DNA from: CBDUEF01 sp018063485
GTDB lineage: Bacteria > Pseudomonadota > Alphaproteobacteria > Rhodobacterales > Rhodobacteraceae
Reading direction: 5' to 3'
DNA length: 64,000 bases
Assembly (NCBI GenBank): GCA_037045435.1
Contig: JBAOID010000018.1
Location: 1 to 64,000 of the forward strand
The notes beneath the pieces were generated by a model. It saw only the letters and a program-made list of their open reading frames with translations. It did not search any database and had not been told where the DNA came from. Positions 44,112 to 52,312 of the stretch are shown here, piece by piece. Each line of letters begins with the position of its first letter. Within the stretch, counting starts at the first letter, position 1. The position numbers were made by a program, and so were the translations under genes.

Positions 44112-45034
44112 TCAGAGTTTCAGCGCCGGGATGATCTGTTTCTTGCGCGACATCACGCCGGGCAGAACGACGGTATCGCCAGAGACTCTCACGTTGAAAG
44201 AGGCCTCGGCCATCTGCTTGACCAGATCGTTCGGCACCAGAAGCGTGGCCTCTTCGTTCAGGATATCGACGACGAACAGCAGCACCTGATCGGCACCGTC
44301 TTGTTGCGCGATGGCGGGCATTGCGGCCATCAGCGCGGCTTTGCGGTTCAGCACGGTCTTGGGCGAGGTGGTTTCCAGCACCGAAACGCGCAGGTCTTTG
44401 CCTGCGACGGTGTATTCCTTGCTATCCATCCGCAAGCAGTTCGGCATCCGAGAAGGACGATACATCGGATTTGGCCGCGAACATCTCGGCGGCGAATTCA
44501 GGGATCGAGATGCGCAGATCGGCGGCGAGTTTCTCGGCCACCGCACGGTCATGCGGGGTGGTGGTGGGCGAGCGGAACTGGAGGGTGTCGGACAGGATGC
44601 AGGTCAGCATTGCGCCCTTGATCTCGCGCGGCGCACGGTTGATGTCGGTGCCCATCAGGTCGTGCATGATGGTGGCAGTGCAGGCCAGCGGGCGGATCGT
44701 GATGTCGATGGGCGTTTTGGTTTTGAGGCCGCCGACCAGCATGTGATGGTCGATGATGGCTTGAATCTTTGCCTCGTTGATCGAGGGCGGCAGTTCGGCG
44801 GGATTGTTGGTGTCGACGATGACAACATGATCGTCAGCGCCGACATCTGCGATGATCTCGGGTTTGGTCAGGCCCCAGTATTTCAGCATGAAGGCAGCTT
44901 CGGTATTGGGCTCGCCCAGACAGAACCGCCTTGGCCGGGGTGTGTTTCACTTCGGACAGATACCAGGCCCAGATCAGCGGCGAGCCGGTAGAATCGGTAT
45001 CAGGGGATTTGTGGCCGAGAACGAGCGTGGTCAT
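44112..45034 (-). CDS. ppaC: Manganese-dependent inorganic pyrophosphatase (frame broken twice)
   Basis: A DHH-family enzyme hydrolysing pyrophosphate. The N-terminus MTTLVLGHKSPDTDSTGSPL carries the metal motif. The middle frame has MLKYWGLTKPEIIADVGADDHVVIVDTNNPAEL, AIIDHHMLVGGLKTKTPI and ILSDTLQFRSPTTTPHD, and the last frame has VAGKDLRVSVLETTSP and the PGVMSRKKQIIPAL C-terminus with the SRKKQ motif. Removing one base near 44920 and one near 44434 restores KAVLLGEPNTEAAFML and SDAELLRMDSKEYTVAG and gives 306 residues, the normal size. The breaks look like sequence errors. Confidence 0.93.
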
Positions 45035-45132
45035 GTCAGTGCCTTTGGAAGGGAATCTGCGCGGCTTATAGCGGCGCAGGCCCGCAATGTCACGGGGCGG
45101 GTGCAATTGCGGCGAATTGCTGCGTTGCGGCG

Positions 45133-45900
45133 TCAGTCGAATCCATAGGGCGCGGGCGCTTTGGGGATATCGCGCCATTGGGCGGGGTCGTGGCCGTAAA
45201 TCAGAGTGGCGTTGTGCAGGTGTTGCAGATCAAACAGGCGTTTGGCCGAGGTGGCGGCAGTGGCAGGGTCCATCGCGTCGGCGTAGTTCTCTGCCGGTTC
45301 CGAGGCGCGGTTGATGGCGTCGGCAGCAAGGATCACAGTGCCGGTGGGAAGGGTGAGCAGCAGCGACAGGTGGCCGGGTGTATGGCCGGGCGTGGGGATC
45401 AGAGTGAGGCCAGGGCAAAGAACAGTTTCGCCGGTGATCTGGATGTACTCCGTCTCGGGCCAAGCCAGCGGGCGGGCATTGCTCCAATAGACCGGGCGGG
45501 GTTCAGCGCGTTCGATCTGGGTCAGGATGATCGGGCAATGGGTGAACAAGGGCAGGCCGCCGACATGGTCGATATGGCCGTGGGTCAGGATCAGATGGGT
45601 GATCTCGGCGGGTTTCAGGCCCAGCAGTGCCAGTTGCCCGGTGAGGGTTTGGCGGGCAGTGTAGTTTTCCAACCGGCCAAAACCCGAGAGGCCGTCGCGG
45701 GCGTCAAGGGCGGCGTAATCGTTGGCGTAGCCCGCATCAAAGCCGGTATCGACGAGGATATTGGCACCGGGGGTGCCATTGCTGGTTTCGGTCTGGATCA
45801 CAAAACCGGGGATGCCGATCAGACGCTTGCCGGGGCCGACGTTGAAATCCCCCAGATCGAGGAGATAAAGGCGGGTTGGGCGATGACCGGGCAAGATCAT
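45133..45900 (-). CDS. Metallo-beta-lactamase fold hydrolase, N-acyl homoserine lactonase-like
   Basis: A 255-residue MBL-fold hydrolase with the zinc motif HLILTHGHIDHVGG, then LTLIPTPGHTPGHLSLLLTLPTGTVILAADAI and a C-terminal YGHDPAQW histidine. The arrangement matches the lactonase group (AttM/AiiA-like), but the substrate could be another lactone or thioester. The start at 45900 (MILPGHRPTRLYLLDLG) overlaps the TraB gene stop by four bases. Confidence 0.88.
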   Translation of the reverse strand: MILPGHRPTRLYLLDLGDFNVGPGKRLIGIPGFVIQTETSNGTPGANILVDTGFDAGYANDYAALDARDGLSGFGRLENYTARQTLTGQLALLGLKPAEITHLILTHGHIDHVGGLPLFTHCPIILTQIERAEPRPVYWSNARPLAWPETEYIQITGETVLCPGLTLIPTPGHTPGHLSLLLTLPTGTVILAADAINRASEPAENYADAMDPATAATSAKRLFDLQHLHNATLIYGHDPAQWRDIPKAPAPYGFD

Positions 45901-46889
45901 TGCAGCGCCAGCCGTTCGACAGTGAAGCCCTCGCGCTCCAGCAACGACAGCACGCCAGCATCGCCCGACAAATGCAGCGCGCCAAAGGCTACCAGAACCG
46001 GGCCATGGGTGGCGGCCTCTTCGATCACCGGAATCCATTTGCGGTTGCGGCTGGTCATCATCGCCTGTTCCATGGTGGCCAGTTCGGCATCGGTGCGTTC
46101 GACCGTGTATCCGGGCAATTTCAGGGTTTCATAGCGCATGAACTCCCAGATCAAGCGGCCCTCTTCGGCGAAATAGCTGTCGGCAAGGGTGATGGCGAAA
46201 TCGGCCGATCGCGATTCGGTCGCGAGAGCCGAGGTGACCATGGCCATCTGATCCTCTGGGCTCATTTGATCGAAGATCTGAAACACCGTGTCATAGGGCT
46301 CAAGCGCGTGGACCGGCAGTCCGTCGTAGGTGGCGTCCTCGATCAAGAGCTTGTCCAGCCCCTTGGTATTTTCGGCCCGAGCCATGTCGCATGGCGGCAC
46401 CGCCAGCAGCACCGAAATATACCAGGGCCGGAATTTCGCGGCCATGAAGGGCGGGATGCCGCGCGCACGCAGCGCCGCTGACAGCAGCGCCCAATCCTGC
46501 GGGCTCAGCATCTCGGGCAGGGTGGGGCCGGTAGTGTTGATCATCAGGCCGGGCTCGGCGGCGAGTCGGGATTTGATCGCCGCCTCTTCCTCGGGGCCAG
46601 CCTCGACCAGAAGTGACTTGGCGGCTTTCAGAACCGGTTGCAGGGTTGCAAGGGTGGCGTCGTGGCGCGGATCGTCGAAATGATAGGTGCCGATCAGATG
46701 GATCACCTCATCGCCACGGGTGGCGCGCCAGTAATTGCCATTGGCATGGGGAACCGATTCGGCTGCCGCGCGCAGAGCGTCTTGCTCGGCTGCGGGCAGG
46801 GCTGCGATCAGATTTTCACCGATACATTGCGCGGCCAAGGGCTGCGTCAGCAGCATCAGCGCAAACAGGGTGAATTTCAGGCGGCGCAT
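45897..46889 (-). CDS. TraB/GumN family exported protein
   Basis: A 330-residue exported protein with a signal peptide (MRRLKFTLFALMLLTQPLAAQ) and the TraB/GumN domain: VIHLIGTYHFDDPRHD near the start and ATHGPVLVAFGALHLSGDAGVLSLLEREGF at the end, the latter with the conserved GALHLxGxxG motif. Related Tiki-type proteins are metalloproteases, so a protease role is possible but untested. It overlaps the MBL gene and is divergent from groES. Confidence 0.88.
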   Translation of the reverse strand: MRRLKFTLFALMLLTQPLAAQCIGENLIAALPAAEQDALRAAAESVPHANGNYWRATRGDEVIHLIGTYHFDDPRHDATLATLQPVLKAAKSLLVEAGPEEEAAIKSRLAAEPGLMINTTGPTLPEMLSPQDWALLSAALRARGIPPFMAAKFRPWYISVLLAVPPCDMARAENTKGLDKLLIEDATYDGLPVHALEPYDTVFQIFDQMSPEDQMAMVTSALATESRSADFAITLADSYFAEEGRLIWEFMRYETLKLPGYTVERTDAELATMEQAMMTSRNRKWIPVIEEAATHGPVLVAFGALHLSGDAGVLSLLEREGFTVERLALQ

Positions 46890-46991
46890 TCGGGTCTTTG
46901 CTCCTCGGGGTGCGGGGAAGGTTACATTTCATGGGCGCGAGGCCAAGGCGAAACAAGAGGGATGTGGCAAAGATTTTCCCCAAGGCCGGTG

Positions 46992-47020
46992 TTGACAGAA
47001 CTGGCCAGAGCGCCTAATTC
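46992..47020 (+). promoter_or_regulatory. groES promoter
   Basis: TTGACA (46992-46997), a 17-base spacer and TAATTC (47015-47020). It lies immediately upstream of the CIRCE element, so HrcA would cover the start region. Confidence 0.75.
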
Positions 47021-47028
47021 AAGCTCCG

Positions 47029-47055
47029 TTAGCACTCGGGCAAGCTGAGTGCTAA
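47029..47055. promoter_or_regulatory. CIRCE element (HrcA operator)
   Basis: TTAGCACTC, nine bases and GAGTGCTAA form a perfect CIRCE inverted repeat. HrcA binds this site and represses groESL until heat or misfolding titrates GroE. Confidence 0.97.
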
Positions 47056-47093
47056 TCTTATTCAAACCTGGAAACTCAAGGGAGTACACCCAG

Positions 47094-47381
47094 ATGGCAT
47101 TCGCACCACTTCAAGACCGTGTTCTGGTTCGCCGCATCGAAGGCGATGACAAGACCAAGGGCGGCCTGATCATTCCGGATTCGGCAAAAGAAAAGCCTGC
47201 TGAGGGCGAAGTTGTTTCCGTAGGCCCCGGCGCGCGCAAGGATTCGGGCGAGCTGATTGCTCCTTCGGTCAAAAAGGGCGACCGCGTTCTGTTCGGCAAA
47301 TGGTCGGGCACCGAAGTGAAACTGGACAACGAAGATCTGCTGATCATGAAAGAAAGCGATATCCTCGGGATCATTTCCTGA
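47094..47381 (+). CDS. groES: Co-chaperonin GroES
   Basis: The 95-residue lid of the GroEL chamber. MAFAPLQDRVLVRRIEGDDKTKGGLIIPDSAKEKPAEGEVVSVGPG includes the mobile loop, and GDRVLFGKWSGTEVKLDNEDLLIMKESDILGI closes the fold. The ATG at 47094 follows AAGGGAG. The frame upstream to 47049 is the leader. It is co-transcribed with groEL, 75 bases downstream. Confidence 0.98.
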   Translation: MAFAPLQDRVLVRRIEGDDKTKGGLIIPDSAKEKPAEGEVVSVGPGARKDSGELIAPSVKKGDRVLFGKWSGTEVKLDNEDLLIMKESDILGIIS

Positions 47382-47456
47382 GGACGACGGGTCGCAGGGC
47401 GATTGCGCCTTGCCCTGATGCTTTCCAATTAACCCATTCGACGAGGAGTTTGCACA

Positions 47457-49108
47457 ATGGCTGCGAAAGACGTACGTTTCAACACCGATGCCCGTGACCG
47501 CATGCTGCGCGGCGTCAATGTTCTGGCTGATGCCGTCAAAGTGACGCTTGGCCCCAAAGGCCGCAACGTGGTGATCGACAAGAGCTTTCGGCTCGCCCCG
47601 CATCACCAAGGACGGTGTGACGGTTGCCAAAGAGATCGAGCTTTCCGACAAGTTCGAAAACATGGGCGCGCAGATGGTCAAAGAAGTGGCCTCACGCACC
47701 AATGACGAAGCTGGCGACGGCACCACCACCGCTACCGTGCTGGCCCAGGCCATCATCAAGGACGGCCTGAAAGCCGTTGCTGCCGGCATGAATCCCGATG
47801 GATCTCAAGCGCGGCATCGACTTGGCTGTGATCAAGGTTGTGGCAGCGATCAAAGCCGCTTCGCGTCCGGTCAAAGACACCGCAGAAGTGGCACAGGTTG
47901 GCACCATCTCGGCAAACGGCGAATCGGAAATCGGCCGTCAGATCGCGGAAGCGATGCAGAAGGTCGGCAACGAGGGTGTGATCACCGTCGAAGAGAACAA
48001 GGGCCTTGAGACCGAGACCACCGTTGTCGAAGGCATGCAGTTCGACCGTGGCTATCTGTCGCCCTATTTCGTCACCAACGCTGACAAGATGATTGTCGAG
48101 CTGGAAGACGTGATGATCCTGCTGCACGAGAAGAAACTGTCTTCCTTGCAGCCGATGGTTCCGCTGTTGGAATCGGTGATCCAGTCGCAGCGCCCGCTGC
48201 TGATCATCTCGGAAGACGTTGAAGGCGAGGCTTTGGCCACGCTGGTTGTCAACAAGCTGCGCGGCGGCCTGAAAATTGCGGCTGTCAAGGCTCCGGGTTT
48301 CGGCGATCGTCGCAAGGCGATGCTGCAAGACATCGCCATTCTGACCGGTGGTCAGGTGATCTCGGAAGATCTGGGCATGAAGCTGGAGTCGGTGACCATC
48401 GACATGCTGGGCAAAGCCAAGAAAGTCTCGATCACCAAAGACAACACCACCATCATTGATGGCTCCGGTGTGAAGGCCGAGATCGAGGCCCGCGTGGCCC
48501 AGATCCGCACCCAGATCGAAGAAACCACCAGCGACTACGACAAGGAAAAGCTGCAAGAGCGCGTGGCCAAACTGGCTGGCGGTGTTGCTGTGATCAAGGT
48601 TGGCGGCATGACCGAAGTTGAAGTCAAAGAGCGCAAGGACCGCGTTGATGACGCTTTGAACGCGACCCGTGCGGCCGTGCAAGAAGGTATCGTTGTCGGT
48701 GGTGGCGTGGCTTTGTTGCAGGCTGGCAAGACGCTTGACGGCCTCAAGGGCGCGAACCCTGATCAAGATGCCGGTATTTCGATCGTTCGTCGTGCCTTGG
48801 AAGCACCGCTGCGTCAGATCGCAGAAAACGCTGGCGTCGATGGCGCTGTCGTGGCTGGCAAAGTGCGCGAGTCGAACGACAAGAACTTTGGCTTCAACGC
48901 GCAGACCGAAGAATATGGCGACATGTTCAAATTCGGCGTGATTGACCCGGCCAAGGTTGTGCGCACGGCTTTGGAAGATGCAGCCTCGGTTGCTTCGCTT
49001 CTGATCACCACCGAAGCCATGATTGCGGATCGTCCGGAGCCCAAGGGCGCTGGCGGCGGCATGGGCGGCGGCATGGGCGGCATGGGCGGCATGGACGGCA
49101 TGATGTAA
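47457..49108 (+). CDS. groEL: Chaperonin GroEL (frame broken twice)
   Basis: The 60-kDa chaperonin. AAKDVRFNTDARDRMLRGVNVLADAVKVTLGPKGRNVVIDKSF is in the first frame, KFENMGAQMVKEVASRTNDEAGDGTTTATVLAQAI in the second, and MDLKRGIDLAV through AAVQEGIVVGGGVALLQAG to the GGM-rich C-terminus in the third. One extra T at 47586-47588 and one extra C at 47794-47796 account for both shifts. Removing them restores SFGSPRITKDGVTV and GMNPMDLKRG and gives 549 residues. The gene is essential and certainly functional in the organism, so these are almost surely sequence errors. Confidence 0.97.
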
Positions 49109-49132
49109 TCTGCCGCTCTCGCGTATCTTTGG

Positions 49133-49165
49133 AAAGGGCGCAGCATATGCTGCGCCCTTTTGCTT
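49133..49165 (+). terminator. Terminator of the groESL operon
   Basis: AAAGGGCGCAGCAT followed directly by ATGCTGCGCCCTTT is a perfect 28-base palindrome, then TGCTTT. It begins 24 bases after the groEL stop. Confidence 0.9.
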
Positions 49166-49281
49166 TGCGGGGCGTGAACCGATGCGGGGCGTGATCTGAT
49201 TGCGCGGCTGCGCCGCAAGCCTGTGAGCGCTGACGCGCGGGCCTTGCTTTGCAAGGCGGTGCCCTTGCTGGACGGGTTGGG

Positions 49282-49774
49282 TCAGGGGTGGGAGATGGCG
49301 ATGATATCGAGCGTTTGGCTGCCCGAGGGTTTGTGCCAGATCACTTGATCGCCGACCTCGGCCCCGATCAGGGCGCGGGCGAGGGGGGAATGGGCGGTGA
49401 TGCGGTTATTTGCGGCGTCGGCCTCGTCCTCGCCGGTGATCTCGTATTGGATTTCGGCGCCGGTCTCGTTTGCCACGGTGATGAGCAGACCGAAGGCGAC
49501 GGTGGTGAGCGGCTGCATTTTGGGATCAATTACGAGGGCCGAGCGCAGGCGGGCCTCGGTATGGCGGATGTCGCGTTCGGTTGCGGCTTCGGGGAGTTTG
49601 TCAAGGCGGTCGGGGCGCGCGCGCAAGGATTGCAGGGTGGTTTGCAATTCCGAGAGGCGCATTTGCAGGGCGGCCAACCCGCGCGGAGTGACGTAGTTGG
49701 GATGGGGCGAAAGCGGCAGGTCGGGCAAGGGATCGAGTGCGCCGTCGCCTTCCTTGACAAAAGCGCGACTCGAT
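49282..49774 (-). CDS. GreA/GreB-like transcript cleavage factor domain protein
   Basis: A protein of about 163 residues with the N-terminal coiled coil (YVTPRGLAALQMRLSELQTTLQSL, then RDIRHTEARLRSALVI) and the C-terminal FKBP-like domain (EIQYEITGEDEADAANNRITAHSPLARALIGAEVGDQVIW) of GreA/GreB family elongation factors. As sequenced it is fused to the Nudix gene upstream. Deleting one base at 49772 produces an ATGA overlap in which this gene starts MSRAFVKEGD, the usual start of this family in Rhodobacteraceae. I therefore treat it as a separate gene. Confidence 0.8.
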
Positions 49775-50229
49775 CTGACCAGGCGCTCCAGCGGATCATA
49801 GAGCAGCGCGTCTTGGTCCCATGCGGCGGCGGCAAGGCTATCGGGTTTGAAGCGGATGCGGCCAAGGTCGAGATCGGAGCGGGCAAAGAATTTGCGGCGG
49901 TTCACCACGCCTTCGGGGTCGCGCCAGGTATCCGACAGGATGCCAGCGGTGATGGTGCAGCGAAAGAAGATATCGACCTGATGAAAGCCCGAGGCCGGAT
50001 CGTGGAACTCGTTGATCAGGGCTGGCGCGCCGACGATGACGGTGAGGCCGGTTTCCTCCATCACTTCGCGGGCCAGGTTGTCGGGCAGGGATTGGCCGGG
50101 TTTGGCCCCGCCACCGGGCGCGCACCACAGATCAGAGCGCGTGCCCGGAAAGGCATTGACCAGCAGCAGCCGGTTGTCGTGCAAGATCAGGGCGCGGGTG
50201 GCCACGCGGGGGCTGGGGTGTTTCGACAT
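49770..50229 (-). CDS. Nudix hydrolase
   Basis: A Nudix enzyme of about 152 residues starting MSKHPSPRVATRALILHDN at 50229. The Nudix box is GGGAKPGQSLPDNLAREVMEETG, preceded by SDLWCAPGG. Substrate, likely a nucleoside diphosphate derivative, is not predictable. In the given sequence it reads through into the GreA-like gene. With the extra base at 49772 removed it stops at TGA overlapping that gene's ATG. Confidence 0.85.
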
Positions 50230-50270
50230 GCGGGCAGGCTGGGGTGCCTGCCGGCAATGGTCAAGCGGTT

Positions 50271-51170
50271 TCAGGCGGTTTGCGGTACGATTTGTCGCTG
50301 CTGACCTTCGGACCACAAGAGATAGGCCGAGCCTGCAAGGATCAGCGCGATGCCCAGCCAATAGGTGCCGCTGGGGATATCGCCGAACACCAGCCAGGAG
50401 ACGAAGATGTTCGAGAGCAGTTTCAGATCGTCGAAGGGCTGCACGAAGGCGGCATCGGCATTGGCATAGGACAGCGTCATCAGATGCTGTGCGGCAAACA
50501 TCAAGGCACCACCGGCGAGCAGCAGCCACAGCATTGCCCAGGTGGGGAGTTCGAACCCGGCGTGCAGCGAGAGGCCGGCATTGATCGGGGTAAGCAGCAC
50601 CAAAAGCCACATGGTGATCGCGGTCTGGGGTTCCTCACGCGTCAGGCGCTTGGTGATCAGTGAGGCCGCGCCCCAACAGATTGCGGCGGCAAGTGGGTAA
50701 AGAGTGGTCAGGGGAAAGCCCGCCTCCCAAGGTTTCAGCAGCACCATCGCGCCCGCAAAGCCGATTGATGCGGCGATCCAGCGGTTGGCGGACACGGTTT
50801 CGCGCAGAAACAGCACTGCGCCAATCAGGACAAAAAACGGTGAGGTCATGACGAGGGCGACGACTTGCCAGGTGGGCAGGCCGCTGGCGAAGGCCATCAC
50901 GAAAGCCTGCACGCCAAGGGCTGACAGGATCACGCGCAGAAGGTGCAGAAAAGGGTGTCGGGTGCGCAACCCGGCAACGCCTTGTTGCCACAGGAAGGGG
51001 AGGGCGAAGATGAGAGCAATCGAATACTGCCAGAAGGCATCCGATTGGGCCTTGAATCCCAGTTTATAGGTGACGGTCCAGGTGATGGCATTGGCGGCCG
51101 CAAAGGCCATTCCAGCCAGCACCATATAAAGCGCGCCGCGCAGGGGGAAAAGTGGTGTGGGCTGATTCAT
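50271..51170 (-). CDS. ribN: EamA/DMT-family transporter, probable riboflavin uptake protein RibN
   Basis: A 299-residue protein with ten hydrophobic helices in two EamA repeats (for example ALYMVLAGMAFAAANAITW and TLYPLAAAICWGAASLITKRL). DMT permeases transport many small molecules. The specific assignment rests on the FMN riboswitch on its own leader, because RibN is a DMT-family riboflavin transporter known to be FMN-riboswitch controlled in alphaproteobacteria. The ATG at 51170 has AAAGGAG seven bases upstream, partly in a hairpin. The transport specificity is an inference. Confidence 0.82.
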   Translation of the reverse strand: MNQPTPLFPLRGALYMVLAGMAFAAANAITWTVTYKLGFKAQSDAFWQYSIALIFALPFLWQQGVAGLRTRHPFLHLLRVILSALGVQAFVMAFASGLPTWQVVALVMTSPFFVLIGAVLFLRETVSANRWIAASIGFAGAMVLLKPWEAGFPLTTLYPLAAAICWGAASLITKRLTREEPQTAITMWLLVLLTPINAGLSLHAGFELPTWAMLWLLLAGGALMFAAQHLMTLSYANADAAFVQPFDDLKLLSNIFVSWLVFGDIPSGTYWLGIALILAGSAYLLWSEGQQRQIVPQTA

Positions 51171-51179
51171 GTTTGGCTC

Positions 51180-51211
51180 CTTTCACGACCTCACATCAAT
51201 CAGGGTGAAAG
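51180..51211 (-). promoter_or_regulatory. Hairpin over the ribN ribosome binding site
   Basis: CTTTCAC and GTGAAAG pair across an 18-base loop on the minus strand, and the second arm covers the first part of the AAAGGAG ribosome binding site. It is a candidate off-state structure of the FMN riboswitch, which would then act on translation. Confidence 0.45.
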
Positions 51212-51274
51212 CCGCCCTCCGGCATGGGCCTGTCCCGGCCACATGGGCCAGAACCGGCCAAGACCGGGTTGGTG

Positions 51275-51410
51275 CCATTCTCTTACATCCGGACTATACC
51301 GTCGGCCCCGGAGTTACACCGGATCTGCTGACCCCTGCGCATCCCGAAGGGCAACGCAAGGCGCTCGCGGGCTATACCGCCGGTGGGGAATTGCACCCCG
51401 CCCTGAGAAC
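51275..51410 (-). promoter_or_regulatory. FMN riboswitch (RFN element)
   Basis: On the minus strand the sequence starts GTTCTCAGGGCGGGGTGCAA, continues TTCCCCACCGGCGGTATAGC, and later has CAGCAGATCCGGTGTAACTC, GGGGCCGACGGTATAGTCCG and GATGTAAGAGAATGG. These are the conserved blocks of the RFN aptamer in order. The closing helix is the usual TCTC/GAGA pairing. It lies about 105 bases upstream of the transporter start codon. Confidence 0.97.
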
Positions 51411-51512
51411 ACCGGACCAACTGTCCGGCGCGACAGGTTTAGCAGGGCGCGCAGGCAGCGCAAGCGGCAAGCGGGGCTTGTTTCGCACAGGGTCCGTGCT
51501 TTAGTGCGGGGT

Positions 51513-52242
51513 ATGAAACGAATTCTGGCATGTTTGATGGTGTTGGCTTTTGCCGGTCCGGTGCGGGCTGATTGTGTGGTGTTGCTGCACGGGCTGGCGC
51601 GGGGTGCGGAATTCGCTGTGGCCGATGGAGGTGGCGCTGCAACGGCAGGGCTATCTGGTGGTGAATGAGGGCTATCCTTCGACCTCGGCGCCGATTGAGG
51701 AGTTGGCAGCGGGCGTGGGCGAGCGGGTTGCGCGTTGCGGGGCCGAGCGGGTGAACATTGTCACGCATTCGATGGGCGGGATTCTGGCACGCTATTGGTT
51801 GAAGGATCATCACCCCGAAAACATGGGACGGGTGGTGATGTTGGCACCGCCCAATGGCGGGTCGGAATTGGTGGATGCCTTTGGGCAACTTGGTGCGTTT
51901 GAGTGGTTCAATGGCCCGGCGGGGCTTGAGTTGGGCACCAAGGCGGGATCGGTGCCGCTGGCACTGCCTTTGCCCGATTTTGATCTGGGGGTGATCGCCG
52001 GGGATGTCTCGATCAATCCGATCACTTCGACGGTGATACCGGGGCCTGATGATGGCAAGGTCTCCGTGCGCAACACCAAAGTGGCGGGGATGTCGGGCCA
52101 TATCACCCTGCCGGTGACACATACGTTGATGATGTTTAACCCTTTGGTGATCGCGCAGGTGTTGGATTTTCTGAAGGACGGCAAGTTCAACCCGGACCTT
52201 GGCCTTGAGGCGGCGGCGGTGCAGGTGTTTGGGACGCCTTGA
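51513..52242 (+). CDS. Exported lipase-like alpha/beta-hydrolase (frame broken once)
   Basis: A secreted alpha/beta-hydrolase with a signal peptide (MKRILACLMVLAFAGPVRA). CVVLLHGLARGAE is in one frame. LQRQGYLVVNEGYPSTSAPIEELA, the nucleophile elbow VNIVTHSMGGILARYWL and HITLPVTHTLMMFNP are in the other. Removing one T at 51612-51613 joins them (RGAESLWPMEVALQRQGY) and gives 242 residues. The HSMGG motif and the PGAP1/EstA-like plan suggest a lipase or esterase; the substrate is unknown. It is followed by the caspase-like gene, 70 bases away. Confidence 0.86.
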
Positions 52243-52312
52243 AACTTTTCTGGCTTGAATGGCCCAAAAAGTGTATACTTGAGATCAGGTATTTTCACGG
52301 TGGCATAGAGAT

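Noticed and set aside
49046..49106. Repeat element at the end of groEL
   Set aside because: This is the normal GGM-rich C-terminal tail of GroEL, not a DNA repeat of independent interest.
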